32,272 nucleotides of DNA from Candidatus Methanomethylophilaceae archaeon (GCA_028694055.1 JAQUUA010000005.1:1-32272), one strand, 5' to 3'; positions 1 to 9,234 are shown, numbered from the stretch's first letter. The notes: generated by a model not told the origin, from the sequence alone. Numbers and translations: made by a program.

Positions 1-978
1 TATGCCCATGGGGAAGGGATCTGCCATCAGATACTGCCAGAGAAAGGGCATGTGCAACCAGGAATGTTAATCGTGGGATCGGATTCCCACACCACCACTT
101 ATGGGGCTTTCGGAGCCTTTGCCACCAGCATCGGAGCCACAGAGATGGCTTCGGTCTGGGCCACGGGCGAGCTGTGGTTCCGGGTCCCGGAGACCCTGCG
201 CATCAATATCACCGGCCCCGTCCCGGAAGGCGTCATGTCCAAGGATGTCATATTGGGGATAATCGGTCGTCTGGGCTCGGACGGTGCGGATTACATGTGC
301 GTGGAGTATGTCGGTGATGCGGTGGACAGCATGAGCGTTTCCTCCCGCATGGTGATGTCCAACATGGCCATCGAGATGGGGGCCAAGGCCGGGATATGCT
401 TCCCAGACTCCAAGACCATCTCTTATCTGGAGGCCAGGGGTGCGAACAGACAGACCTCTGTCCGAGGAGACGAGGAGGCGGCCTACAAGACGATGGACTT
501 CCCCGTTTCCGGATTGGCACCCATGGTGGCCTGCCCCCACGCGGTGGACAATGTGAAGGAGGTCACGGAACTGGAGGGCCTGCAGATCGATCAGGCGGTC
601 TTGGGTTCCTGCACCAATGGACGATTGGAGGACCTGGAGGCGGCTGAAGCCATAACCAGGGGCAAGAAGATACCCTCCGGTGTCCGTTTCATCGTCGTGC
701 CGGCATCCAAAGAGGTTTACCTGGAGGCCATGGACCGAGGAATCATACGTTCCCTGATGGAGTCCGGGGCCATCGTCACCAATCCTGGCTGCGGTCCTTG
801 CCTAGGTGCGCACCAAGGGATCCTAGCCGCCGGTGAGAGGGCCATATCCACCACCAACCGCAATTTCCGCGGTCGCATGGGCAGCGCTGAATCCGAGGTC
901 TATCTGGCATCACCCCAGACTGTGGCTGCCAGCGCCTTGGCGGGAGAGATAAGGGACCCGCGGGAGGTGAGGGGATGA
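1..978 (+). CDS. leuC: 3-isopropylmalate dehydratase / homoaconitase large subunit (5' truncated by window start)
   Basis: Frame is open from base 1 (YAHGEGICHQILPEKGHVQPGMLIVGSDSHTTTYGAFGAFATSIGATE). Aconitase-family motifs GSDSHTTTYGA, LGSCTNGR and NPGCGPCLG carry the Fe-S cysteines. Confidence 0.93.
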   Translation, partial: YAHGEGICHQILPEKGHVQPGMLIVGSDSHTTTYGAFGAFATSIGATEMASVWATGELWFRVPETLRINITGPVPEGVMSKDVILGIIGRLGSDGADYMCVEYVGDAVDSMSVSSRMVMSNMAIEMGAKAGICFPDSKTISYLEARGANRQTSVRGDEEAAYKTMDFPVSGLAPMVACPHAVDNVKEVTELEGLQIDQAVLGSCTNGRLEDLEAAEAITRGKKIPSGVRFIVVPASKEVYLEAMDRGIIRSLMESGAIVTNPGCGPCLGAHQGILAAGERAISTTNRNFRGRMGSAESEVYLASPQTVAASALAGEIRDPREVRG

Positions 979-1466
979 TCCAGGGCAGAGTCTGGAATTT
1001 CGGGGATCACATCAACACCGACCTCATAATCGCCGGTCGATATCTGGACAACTACGACATGAGCAAACTAACCGCCCATGTCATGGAGGACGTTGATCCC
1101 TTCTTCGCCGCCAACGTTCGGCCCGGGGACATAATAGTCGCTGGGCGGAACTTCGGTTGTGGCTCCTCTCGGGAGCAGGCACCATTGGCGTTGAAGGAGA
1201 GCGGGGTGGCCGCAGTGGTGGCGGAGAGCTTTTCCCGCATATTCTACCGCAATGCCATAAACGTCGGTCTGCCGCTCATCGTCTGCCCGCAATGCATCGA
1301 CCTGTTCCATAAGGGTGATGTGCTGAGCATCGACCTCCGGGAGGGGTCCATCCAACTGGCCGGGGCGCAGAAGTTTCATCGCTTCACGCCGTTGCCGCCT
1401 CCTCTATTGGAACTCCTGGAATACGGAGGTCTCGTGCCCTACATGAAAAGGAGGCTGAACCCGTGA
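975..1466 (+). CDS. leuD: 3-isopropylmalate dehydratase / homoaconitase small subunit
   Basis: Overlaps the large-subunit stop by 4 bp. Motifs FGDHINTDLIIAGRYL and GRNFGCGSSREQAPLALK are typical of LeuD/HacB. Confidence 0.92.
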   Translation: MIQGRVWNFGDHINTDLIIAGRYLDNYDMSKLTAHVMEDVDPFFAANVRPGDIIVAGRNFGCGSSREQAPLALKESGVAAVVAESFSRIFYRNAINVGLPLIVCPQCIDLFHKGDVLSIDLREGSIQLAGAQKFHRFTPLPPPLLELLEYGGLVPYMKRRLNP

Positions 1467-1503
1467 GTTCCTATGTCTGGACAGCGAAAAACAGGCTCCA
1501 AAA

Positions 1504-1513
1504 GGTTTATAAG
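1504..1513 (+). promoter_or_regulatory. Putative TATA box for rpoK-rpsB
   Basis: aggTTTATAAG about 45 bp upstream of the proposed ATG at 1554, at a plausible distance for archaeal transcription plus a short leader. Confidence 0.45.
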
Positions 1514-1553
1514 GAGTAGTCTAATACCGAAATACCCCCGGTATGGTGAACTT

Positions 1554-1724
1554 ATGAAGTACACTAGATTCGAGAAGGCGAGGATCATTGGCGCTAGGGC
1601 ACTGCAGATCTCTCTGGGTGCCCCAGTTCTGGTAGACTATCCCGCGGATATGCTGGATCCCATCGACATCGCCTTGCTGGAGTTCGCGGAGGATTTGGTC
1701 CCTATCACAGTTGCTAGAGATTAG
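1554..1724 (+). CDS. rpoK: DNA-directed RNA polymerase subunit K (Rpo6)
   Basis: [56 protein letters not shown] matches Rpo6 (T.(Y/F)[14 protein letters not shown]). The ATG at 1554 is preferred over the 1473 ORF start because a TATA box lies between them. Confidence 0.9.
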   Translation: MKYTRFEKARIIGARALQISLGAPVLVDYPADMLDPIDIALLEFAEDLVPITVARD

Positions 1725-1739
1725 GTTTGAGGTTTTTAC

Positions 1740-2351
1740 ATGAGTGAAGCGGAGAGAGTTGAGCTATTGGTGCCCGAGGATGTCTATCTGACCTCCGGTG
1801 TCCACATCGGCACCCAGCAGAAAAGCGCCGACATGAAGGATTTCATCTACAAGGTGAGGCAGGACGGACTGTACGTCCTCGATGTCAAGAAGACGGATGA
1901 GAGGATCAGGGCCGTCGCCAAGTTCTTGGCCCGCTTCGACCCCAAGCGCATCCTGGTGGTCTCCGCCCGCCAGTACGGACAGAGGCCTGCCAGGGAGTTC
2001 TCCAAGGCTATCGGCGCACCTGCTTTCGCTGGCCGCTTCCCCCCGGGAACCCTGACCAACCCGGTCATCGATGCCTTCGTGGAGCCGGATGTGCTCATTG
2101 TTACTGACCCGGCTGCTGACAAACAGGCCTTGGACGAGGCTCTGGGTGTAGGTATCCCCATCATCGCCCTATGCGATGCCAACAACGAGACCCGCAACGT
2201 CGATCTGGTCATCCCCACCAACAACAAGGGACGCCGCGCCTTGGCCTGCGTCTATTGGATCCTCACCCGTGAGGTCCTGCTCGCCCGTGGCGACATCAAG
2301 GATCCTGAGGATTTCAAGATGGAGATAGAGGACTTCGAAGCCCGTCTCTGA
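1740..2351 (+). CDS. rpsB: 30S ribosomal protein S2 (uS2)
   Basis: [41 protein letters not shown]...[10 protein letters not shown]...[18 protein letters not shown] is an archaeal uS2 pattern. Confidence 0.95.
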   Translation: MSEAERVELLVPEDVYLTSGVHIGTQQKSADMKDFIYKVRQDGLYVLDVKKTDERIRAVAKFLARFDPKRILVVSARQYGQRPAREFSKAIGAPAFAGRFPPGTLTNPVIDAFVEPDVLIVTDPAADKQALDEALGVGIPIIALCDANNETRNVDLVIPTNNKGRRALACVYWILTREVLLARGDIKDPEDFKMEIEDFEARL

Positions 2352-2399
2352 AACAAACCCCACAACTTTCTTAACCATCTTTTCTTCTATTCCATCATC

Positions 2400-3209
2400 A
2401 TGAGGCCACCCGCTGTGGCGGGGCATTTCTACCCTGCCGATGAAAGAAACCTCCGCCGGGCTTTGAAGGATTGCTTCCTCGGCCCGCTGGGCCCTGGCAG
2501 CATCCCGTCCCCGGGATCGGAGGGATGCATGGTTGCCGCGCTCAGCCCACATGCCGGCATCATGGCATCGGGGATGGGTGCCGCCCATGTGTATGAAGCC
2601 ATACTCCGTGATGGTCTGCCGGATGTCTACATACTTATCGGGCCGAAACACCGTCATCGCGGTCGAGACGTATCCCTCTGCGACCAGCCTTTCCTCACGC
2701 CACTGGGCGTCTGTCCATTGCATGAAGGCATCCTGCGAGATCTGAGCCGGGATCATGGGGTGGATAACGCCGCCCATGCCGAGGAGCACTGTCTGGAGAT
2801 GCAGGTCATTTTCCTGCAGTTCATAGATCCCCAGGCCCGTATCGTGCCGATACTCATGGGGGACCAGTCCTTGGAAAGCGCGGAGAAGTTGGCGGAAAGC
2901 GTCCGCCTTGCCTGCAAAGGCCAAAGAGCCATGGTCATCGCCTCCGGTGACATGTCCCATTACGTGCCGAAATGGAAGGCCCAAGAGGATGATGCGGCAG
3001 TGATCGACCGCATGTTGGCCTTGGACGTCCCCGGCATATACGAAACCATATATTCCCGGGATATCAGCGCCTGTGGCTACGGTCCTACGGTCGCGGCGAT
3101 CCTCTCCACCCGACCGAGCAGGGCTAAGCTTTTGAAACATATGGACTCCGGAGACGTGTTCGATTCCCGAGAGGTTGTGGGATACGCCTCAGTGGCCTTC
3201 TATCGATGA
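2400..3209 (+). CDS. Memo-like protein (AmmeMemoRadiSam system protein B / MEMO1 family)
   Basis: MRPPAVAGHFYPADERNLRRALKDCF..., LSPHAGIMASGMGAAHVYEAI, ILIGPKHRHRGRDVSLC, EEHCLEMQVIFLQF, IASGDMSHY are Memo-family motifs. Confidence 0.93.
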   Translation: MRPPAVAGHFYPADERNLRRALKDCFLGPLGPGSIPSPGSEGCMVAALSPHAGIMASGMGAAHVYEAILRDGLPDVYILIGPKHRHRGRDVSLCDQPFLTPLGVCPLHEGILRDLSRDHGVDNAAHAEEHCLEMQVIFLQFIDPQARIVPILMGDQSLESAEKLAESVRLACKGQRAMVIASGDMSHYVPKWKAQEDDAAVIDRMLALDVPGIYETIYSRDISACGYGPTVAAILSTRPSRAKLLKHMDSGDVFDSREVVGYASVAFYR

Positions 3210-3456
3210 TTCTGTACTCTGTCTCTTGGGGGGTTTAGGTGTTTTATCCTTGCATGACCAGGTCCTTACAAGGACGTGTGGCCTCCTGTGGCAGCGATGT
3301 TCATCCATGTCGAAGCATATCATAGGCAGATGGATGCCGCCGTTTTCCTCCTCTGTTTTATCATTAGTTTTCACCTGCCGGATGTTCTTAACAGACGAGA
3401 TCAGCGAATGATATTCTAACCAATACATTTAATTCATAATCAATACATGAACAGTC

Positions 3457-3975
3457 ATGTCCAATTCGGAGACTTATGACTTCTGCCCTTCCTGCGGCGC
3501 CTCCATCCCTTACGGAGAGGAGAGTTGCCCACAATGTGGTCGTTCGACCATCAAGGTAGGGGACGGGTCTTGGAGCGGTAGGCCCGATCCTCGGCAGAGG
3601 GCCCCAGAAAGAAGCAACCGACCCAGTATAGCCGGTGTCCTGATGATGCTCATGGGGGTGCCAGCCTTGCTATTCGGTCTGTTGCTCATAGGGGAGATGA
3701 CCACCCTCATAGAGCTGGTGGAGGAGCAATTGGTCCTAATGGGTGAGGATCCCTCCGTGGCCGCCTCCACGGTGGAGTTCATGGTCTACGGCTCCTTGGC
3801 CGTGGGTGCGGTCTCCGTGCTGGGAGGGATATTGGCCATCATGCGTCGCCTCCTGTTCGTGGCCATAGGTTGCGCTCTGGTGTTGACGGTGCTAGGCTTG
3901 TCCATGCTCTTGCCTGGAATAATCGGCATCGTCTGCGTGGTGCTGCTCTACCAGTCCCGAGCGGAGTTCGCCTAG
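3457..3975 (+). CDS. Zinc-ribbon domain membrane protein
   Basis: N-terminal FCPSCGASIPYGEESCPQCGRS zinc ribbon, followed by about three hydrophobic segments. Confidence 0.7.
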   Translation: MSNSETYDFCPSCGASIPYGEESCPQCGRSTIKVGDGSWSGRPDPRQRAPERSNRPSIAGVLMMLMGVPALLFGLLLIGEMTTLIELVEEQLVLMGEDPSVAASTVEFMVYGSLAVGAVSVLGGILAIMRRLLFVAIGCALVLTVLGLSMLLPGIIGIVCVVLLYQSRAEFA

Positions 3976-4865
3976 ATCTTCTTCAGGCGGCCCAGCACCG
4001 GTTCGTACACCAGCCCCTTGTCCATCAAGGAGTTGGTGACCTCTTCCAGCTGGGCTGCCCCTATCCCTTCTTTTTCCGCCTCTTTCTGCAGGTCCGCGAA
4101 AGGTGCCCCCTTGCCATCGGTGTCCAGTATCTCCAGGAAGCTCAAGATAAGATCCTCTTGGTCCAGGTCCGAACCGGCCTTCTCAGGGTCGATGTCGATC
4201 TCATCTGGCAGGTCGGCATCATCGCCTGGAAGCCCAAGGTCGATATGTTGGTCTGGCAGTATCATGCGCAGCCCGTCCTGCAACATGCGCAGGTAACGGG
4301 AGGACTCGCTGACACCGTAGTAACCGATGGCTTCCAATATGCCGTTGGCCAGAACGGGGTTCATGCCCTTCTTGACCAATTCATTTTCATCCGGGGTGTC
4401 CATGGCCAGAGCGGAACGCAAAGCCTTCATCCGGACCCAGGTGGACTGGCAAGCCTCCAAGACCCAACGGTCTCGGGCATCCTCGTCCACAGTCACAATG
4501 CGCTCAGGACGCACACTGACGAAAACCCGGCCGTCATCGGGGCTGAAGGTCTTGGTCTTACCGACCACAGCCACGAAACGAGGGGCCTCCATCTGCGCCA
4601 AGGCTGCAGAAGCCTCCGGCTGGTAGCGGCCAGCGTTGATGAAGAACGAGCCAGTCGGGTCCTGCACCCTGGCCTTCCACATAGGTTCCTCCTCTGAGCC
4701 GATGTTCTCCTTCTCCATCAGCACCCCTGCCAGAAGCACCCTGTTCACCTTGGCTCCCAGCGGTGTGATCAGATATGACGGTGACTTCTCCTCTTCTCCT
4801 TTCATCTCCAACTGGGAGGAGTTCAGCTCCCCAGCGAAGATTCTCCATGCCGTCTCCCTGATCAT
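3972..4865 (-). CDS. RPA-associated protein (RPA3-like, COG3390-type)
   Basis: 298-aa ORF starting at the end of the RPA gene. MIRETAWRIFAGELNSSQLEMK...YLITPLGAKVNRVLLAGVLMEKENIG...RVQDPTGSFFINAGRYQPEA fits the archaeal RPA-associated OB-fold family. Confidence 0.8.
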   Translation of the reverse strand: MIRETAWRIFAGELNSSQLEMKGEEEKSPSYLITPLGAKVNRVLLAGVLMEKENIGSEEEPMWKARVQDPTGSFFINAGRYQPEASAALAQMEAPRFVAVVGKTKTFSPDDGRVFVSVRPERIVTVDEDARDRWVLEACQSTWVRMKALRSALAMDTPDENELVKKGMNPVLANGILEAIGYYGVSESSRYLRMLQDGLRMILPDQHIDLGLPGDDADLPDEIDIDPEKAGSDLDQEDLILSFLEILDTDGKGAPFADLQKEAEKEGIGAAQLEEVTNSLMDKGLVYEPVLGRLKKI

Positions 4866-6190
4866 CACATCATCACCTCCAGTTCTTTCAGGAGCTTCTC
4901 AGCCTCTGCTTTCACATCCAATTGGTCCAGGGAAGCCTCGCGGCAGATGAGCATCAATCCGTACTCGTCGCTTATGGCGTTTCCTCTGGCCTTGACCCAT
5001 CGACCGATTATGCGTTCCTCCATACGATGGGACACTGCATCGGAATCCAGACTGCTACGGGCCATGTCCACGGCCTCTTCCAGTGTGATGCCGCTCAAAG
5101 CTTCGCTGATGTCACGGTTGATGATGGCAGTGAGGGCCCCGCTGCCGTCATCGATGACGGCCTTCATGCGGAGGTCCTGCACCGGAACTATGCGTCCATG
5201 GGAGGCGCATTCGTCGTTGAATACGGAACGGTTGCACTCTGGACACCGTTTTATCAGTCCGGATCCCGCCCTCAGGTCCACAACGCAACCAAGTACGGTG
5301 ATGTCCAATCCGCCGCCCACCTCGATGAGCTCACCGATCGACTTGATGGATGACTCTCCGATGCCCATGCTGTCATCGAAGTCGTCATCCACTCTGGATA
5401 TCTCACTACGGTCCCCGATGTTCAGCTGAGGGATGCCCCTCCAAGCCCGCACATAGGCGTTCTTGACCTGGATGACCTCCTCATCCGAAAGACCGAAGTC
5501 TTCCCATGCAGAGAACTCCACCTTGCCGGTCTCGTCAGCCAAGATGCCGGTGTAGATGGTCTTCTTCTCCCCTCGGGAGGTGATCTCTTTCGGACCCACG
5601 CTGAGTATCTTACCAGTTACGGTGACCGAGCTCATGCCCTCTCTCAGCTCTGATACCTTGGCCTCATGGGAGGAATAGGAATAGGTCCGTTCCGGCATGC
5701 CCAGGTTCACATCGTCCTTGCGCTCCACTTCCGCCCGGCTGCCCAGGTTGATTTGGACCTTCTCATTCCAGGTCTTGGCGTAGAGATTCTTGAAAAGATA
5801 GGTCACGCCTTTCTCCAATTGGAACTTTCCTGACTCCCAAGAGGTGAATGGAACAGTTCCCGTGTCATCTCCCAGAATGCCTGAGCTGATGTTCCGGGGG
5901 CCGTTCTTGGTCTGGATCTCACGGTCCTCGATGAAGACCACGCGAGCCAGGAGGTCCACGTTCTGCTCATTACCCTCCAGGGCGTCAATCTTCTTGTTGA
6001 TGGACTCTGCGGTCACGAAGCCGCTGTCGCCACCGTATTTGCGGAGGATGCCCCTCTTGGCCGCCTCCAAGGATACCTTGTATACGTTCAGATAGGTGTT
6101 GAGCTCCTCTATGAGCGTGCTCTCATCGATCTTTCCTTCCAGCACCCTTTTCATCTCTTCTATCGTGGGTGTAAGTTCTTCAATTTCCAT
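4865..6190 (-). CDS. rpa: Replication factor A (ssDNA-binding RPA with several OB folds and a zinc finger)
   Basis: Repeated OB-fold segments (VTVTGKILSVGPKEI...GILADETGKVEFSAWEDF; ISSGILGDDTGTVPFTSWESGKF) and a zinc finger CPECNRSVFNDECASHG. ATG at 6190 preferred over the GTG at 6229 because of an upstream ggaggt Shine-Dalgarno and a TATA box near 6241. Confidence 0.9.
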   Translation of the reverse strand: MEIEELTPTIEEMKRVLEGKIDESTLIEELNTYLNVYKVSLEAAKRGILRKYGGDSGFVTAESINKKIDALEGNEQNVDLLARVVFIEDREIQTKNGPRNISSGILGDDTGTVPFTSWESGKFQLEKGVTYLFKNLYAKTWNEKVQINLGSRAEVERKDDVNLGMPERTYSYSSHEAKVSELREGMSSVTVTGKILSVGPKEITSRGEKKTIYTGILADETGKVEFSAWEDFGLSDEEVIQVKNAYVRAWRGIPQLNIGDRSEISRVDDDFDDSMGIGESSIKSIGELIEVGGGLDITVLGCVVDLRAGSGLIKRCPECNRSVFNDECASHGRIVPVQDLRMKAVIDDGSGALTAIINRDISEALSGITLEEAVDMARSSLDSDAVSHRMEERIIGRWVKARGNAISDEYGLMLICREASLDQLDVKAEAEKLLKELEVMM

Positions 6191-6235
6191 GGGGTTTACC
6201 TCCGAAAGCGGTTTTCGAACCCTAATCACCGCTGT

Positions 6236-6246
6236 TCTTTATAATG
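6236..6246 (-). promoter_or_regulatory. Putative TATA box for the RPA operon
   Basis: Minus-strand cATTATAAAg about 50 bp upstream of the ATG at 6190. An expected TSS near 6216 falls inside the GTG-start ORF, supporting the shorter protein. Confidence 0.45.
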
Positions 6247-6343
6247 TATGTATGGGGAGGTTTTAGAAAATAATATCTTATACATCTTGTCGGTTGCATT
6301 CAGCATACAACAATAAATATCATCAGGTTCTGAAGAGGTTAAG

Positions 6344-6850
6344 ATGGATTTCACAGACGCGATGATGGCCTTCCTGACCAACGCATCTGATCCCGCAGTC
6401 TATGCCCTCCTCTTGATGGTATACACCCTTCTTAACGTCATATTTCTGCCCGTCCCGGTGGAGGCCGCTCTCTTCATTGGCAATATGAGCCCCCTGCTCA
6501 AGGCTCTCCTGGTGGGCACCGGCAAAGCCATCGGATCCATCATAGTCCTGAAAATCGGAGCTTCCATAGGCGATGTCATGAACAGCCGGATGATGCAGTG
6601 GGGCATCGCCAAGAGCATCGTGAACTTCTGCAATTGGATGGTGGCCCGGTTCCATTACCTCGGCCTGTACATCATCCTAAGCATACCTTTCATGGTGGAC
6701 ACCGTGCCGGTGTACATTTTCTCCATATTCAACGAGCAAGGGTTCATGGAGACCGGGCCTTTCGCGGTGGTCAATTTCCTTGCTGGCATCAACCGGGTGC
6801 TCATAGTCCTGTTGATATTCGCATTGTTCGGAATTAAGATAGGAGCCTAA
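6344..6850 (+). CDS. Small integral membrane protein, weakly DedA/VTT-like
   Basis: 168 aa, strongly hydrophobic. FLPVPVEAALFIGNMSPLLKALLVGTGKAIGSIIVLKIGASIGD resembles the DedA/SNARE-associated P.P.E...G......G...G.....G...G pattern. Confidence 0.6.
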   Translation: MDFTDAMMAFLTNASDPAVYALLLMVYTLLNVIFLPVPVEAALFIGNMSPLLKALLVGTGKAIGSIIVLKIGASIGDVMNSRMMQWGIAKSIVNFCNWMVARFHYLGLYIILSIPFMVDTVPVYIFSIFNEQGFMETGPFAVVNFLAGINRVLIVLLIFALFGIKIGA

Positions 6851-6880
6851 TCTTTAAATTCTCAATAACAATCTCTCAAC

Positions 6881-7954
6881 ATGGTTCCGAAGGAAAAAAT
6901 CGACAGCATTCTCGAAGGATACGACAAGGACGACATAACCATCGCCACTCTGTGCTCGCACTCCTCGCTGCAGATATTCCACGGAGCCAAGAAAGCAGGT
7001 TTCAAGACCATCGGTTTCTCCGTTTCCCAGGATACCCGTTACTACGACGCCTTCCCCCTGGGCAAGCCGGACGAACTGATCCGTTTCCAGGATTATGATG
7101 AGATCTTCGAGAGGGCGGGGGAGTTCACCGACCGCAACGTCGTCCTCATCCCTCACGGTTCCTTCGTGGAGTATATCGGACCAAAGAAGTTCGAGAAGCT
7201 GGAGATCCCCTGCTATGGGAACCGGGCGGTCCTGCAGTGGGAGTCGGACCGGGACATGGAGAGGCAGTGGATCACCTCTGCCGGGGTCTCCATGCCGCGC
7301 ATCATAAACGATGCGCGTGAGATCGACAAACCTGTGCTGGTGAAGTACCATGGGGCCAAGGGAGGAAGGGGATTCTTCGTGGCCAAGGATTACCCGGACT
7401 TCAAGATGAGCATCGACCACACCCAGCCCTACAACATACAGGAGTATGTCCTCGGTACCCGTTACTATCTGCATTTCTTCTACTCACCACTGAAGCAGGA
7501 CGGTTACAAGGTGAGCCGGGGTGGAACCATGGAGCTGTTGTCCATGGACCGCCGGGACGAGAGCAACATCGACGAGCTTTACAAACTGGGCTCCCAAGAG
7601 GACCTCAAGAAGCACGGCCTCTACCCTTCCTTCGTGGTCACCGGGAACGTTCCTGTGGTCATCCGAGAGTCCTTGCTGCCCAAGGCCTTCGAGATGGCGG
7701 AGAAGATCGTCAACCGCTCCTACGACCTCTTCGGCGGTATCTGGGGCCCATTCTGTTTGGAGACCATCGTCACCGACAAGCTGGAGTTCAAGGTCTTCGA
7801 GATATCCACCCGTATCGTGGCCGGGACCAATCCCTTCATCTCCGGTTCCCCTTATGCTGACCTCATATATCCTGGCTTGAGCACCGGCGGCCGCATGGCC
7901 AACGAGATTAAGGGCGCAGCCCAGGAGAACATCCTGGAACAGATATTGACTTGA
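6881..7954 (+). CDS. purP: 5-formaminoimidazole-4-carboxamide ribonucleotide synthetase (formate-dependent AICAR ligase)
   Basis: 357-aa ATP-grasp protein: ATLCSHSSLQIFHGAKKAGFKTIG, IPHGSFVEYIG, VKYHGAKGGRGFFVAKDY, EISTRIVAGTNPF are PurP motifs. TATA-like tctttaaattc about 25 bp upstream suggests a leaderless transcript. Confidence 0.93.
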   Translation: MVPKEKIDSILEGYDKDDITIATLCSHSSLQIFHGAKKAGFKTIGFSVSQDTRYYDAFPLGKPDELIRFQDYDEIFERAGEFTDRNVVLIPHGSFVEYIGPKKFEKLEIPCYGNRAVLQWESDRDMERQWITSAGVSMPRIINDAREIDKPVLVKYHGAKGGRGFFVAKDYPDFKMSIDHTQPYNIQEYVLGTRYYLHFFYSPLKQDGYKVSRGGTMELLSMDRRDESNIDELYKLGSQEDLKKHGLYPSFVVTGNVPVVIRESLLPKAFEMAEKIVNRSYDLFGGIWGPFCLETIVTDKLEFKVFEISTRIVAGTNPFISGSPYADLIYPGLSTGGRMANEIKGAAQENILEQILT

Positions 7955-8120
7955 AGGGCCATTTGGTCCAACTCGTCGACCTCTTGAGTCTACCGCGAAG
8001 TGTGGAGATCCACCAGGCTTGATTGTTCCAAACAGCCCCCATGGCCGCTTATGGGCTTGATTCGATTGTTAATCCGAAATCAGAGCCGGTCGGAAAAATG
8101 ATGATTGTAAAGTGTTTAGT

Positions 8121-9029
8121 TCAGTAGCCGCGGCTCTGTAGTTTATCCTCGACAGGAATGCTGTCGGCAGAGATGCCACGCATGGCATCGCCCAAGCCCT
8201 TGGAGACTTCGGCTATGACCTTGGGGTCATCATAGTTGCTGACAGCCTCCACAATGGCTTTGGCCCTTACGGCCGGGTTGGAGGATTTGAAGATGCCAGA
8301 CCCGACGAAGACACCGTCGCAACCCAGTTGCATCATCATTGCAGCGTCTGCCGGGGTGGCAATTCCACCAGCGGCGAAATTGATGACCGGTAGTCTCTGC
8401 AGCTTGGCGACCTCCAGAACCAATTCGGTGGGGGCCTCGATATCGCGGGCGTACATCATCAACTCCTGCCGGTCCAACCCCTTCAGGGAGCGTACGGCTT
8501 CGCTGATGGCCCGGTGGTGACGAACCGCTTCGATCACATCGCCGGTTCCAGCCTCACCTTTGGTGCGGATCATAGCGGCACCCTCGTTTATCCTCCGCAG
8601 AGCCTCACCTAGGTCCCTGGCACCACAGACGAAGGGGATTGTGAAGCGACTCTTGTCCACGTGGTAGAATGGATCGGCGGGTGTCAGAACCTCGGACTCG
8701 TCAATCATATCCACGCCCAAGGTCTCCAAGACCTGGGCTTCCACGAAGTGACCGATGCGGCATTTGGCCATCACGGGGATGGTGACTGCATCCATGATTT
8801 CCGTGATCATCTTTGGGTCCGACATGCGCGCTACCCCGCCCTGGGCGCGGATATCGGCAGGGACCCTCTCTAAGGCCATGACGGCCACGGCGCCAGCCTC
8901 TTCCGCAATGGCCGCCTGTTCGGCATTGGTGACGTCCATGACGACGCCTCCTTGCTGCATCCGGGCAAAACCCCGTTTAATCAGGTCCGTGCCATGACGT
9001 AGCTTTGACATGTCTAGTTCGAATGCCAT
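8121..9029 (-). CDS. pdxS: Pyridoxal 5'-phosphate synthase subunit PdxS
   Basis: [55 protein letters not shown]..., [33 protein letters not shown]. Start taken at ATG 9029 (track uses GTG 9038). Confidence 0.96.
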   Translation of the reverse strand: MAFELDMSKLRHGTDLIKRGFARMQQGGVVMDVTNAEQAAIAEEAGAVAVMALERVPADIRAQGGVARMSDPKMITEIMDAVTIPVMAKCRIGHFVEAQVLETLGVDMIDESEVLTPADPFYHVDKSRFTIPFVCGARDLGEALRRINEGAAMIRTKGEAGTGDVIEAVRHHRAISEAVRSLKGLDRQELMMYARDIEAPTELVLEVAKLQRLPVINFAAGGIATPADAAMMMQLGCDGVFVGSGIFKSSNPAVRAKAIVEAVSNYDDPKVIAEVSKGLGDAMRGISADSIPVEDKLQSRGY

Positions 9030-9059
9030 ATCATTCACCTTTGTTGCTGAGTTATCGAA

Positions 9060-9073
9060 GTAATTTATTTAAC
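9060..9073 (-). promoter_or_regulatory. Putative TATA box for pdxS
   Basis: Minus-strand ggTTAAATAAATTA about 35 bp upstream of the ATG at 9029. Confidence 0.4.
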
Positions 9074-9234
9074 CTTTTGCAACAGTTATGTACATGATTG
9101 TACATTATAGAACATTATAAAATCAACCATTATTTTGAAAAAGATATGGACGAAGGATCACAATATGGTTATTCTTGGACACTGGACTCTATTAAGAGAT
9201 AACAGTTTAGTATTGATCTAATAGTCTGGTGATA

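Noticed and set aside
2169-3140. 323-aa minus-strand ORF
   Set aside because: Antisense to rpsB/Memo, which have clear family motifs; translation shows no recognisable domain and is typical of shadow ORFs in GC-biased coding DNA.
3175-3411. 78-aa ORF in the Memo/zinc-ribbon gap
   Set aside because: No start context, Cys/Leu/Ser mixture without motif; overlaps the Memo 3' end.
3870-4697. 275-aa plus-strand ORF
   Set aside because: Antisense to the RPA-associated protein and overlapping the zinc-ribbon gene; composition is shadow-like.
6854-7474. 206-aa minus-strand ORF antisense to purP
   Set aside because: No domain signal; purP is unambiguous on the other strand.
8002-8013. GTGGA-ga-TCCAC inverted repeat between purP and pdxS
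   Set aside because: Only 5-bp arms with a 2-nt loop and no associated T-tract; may be chance.
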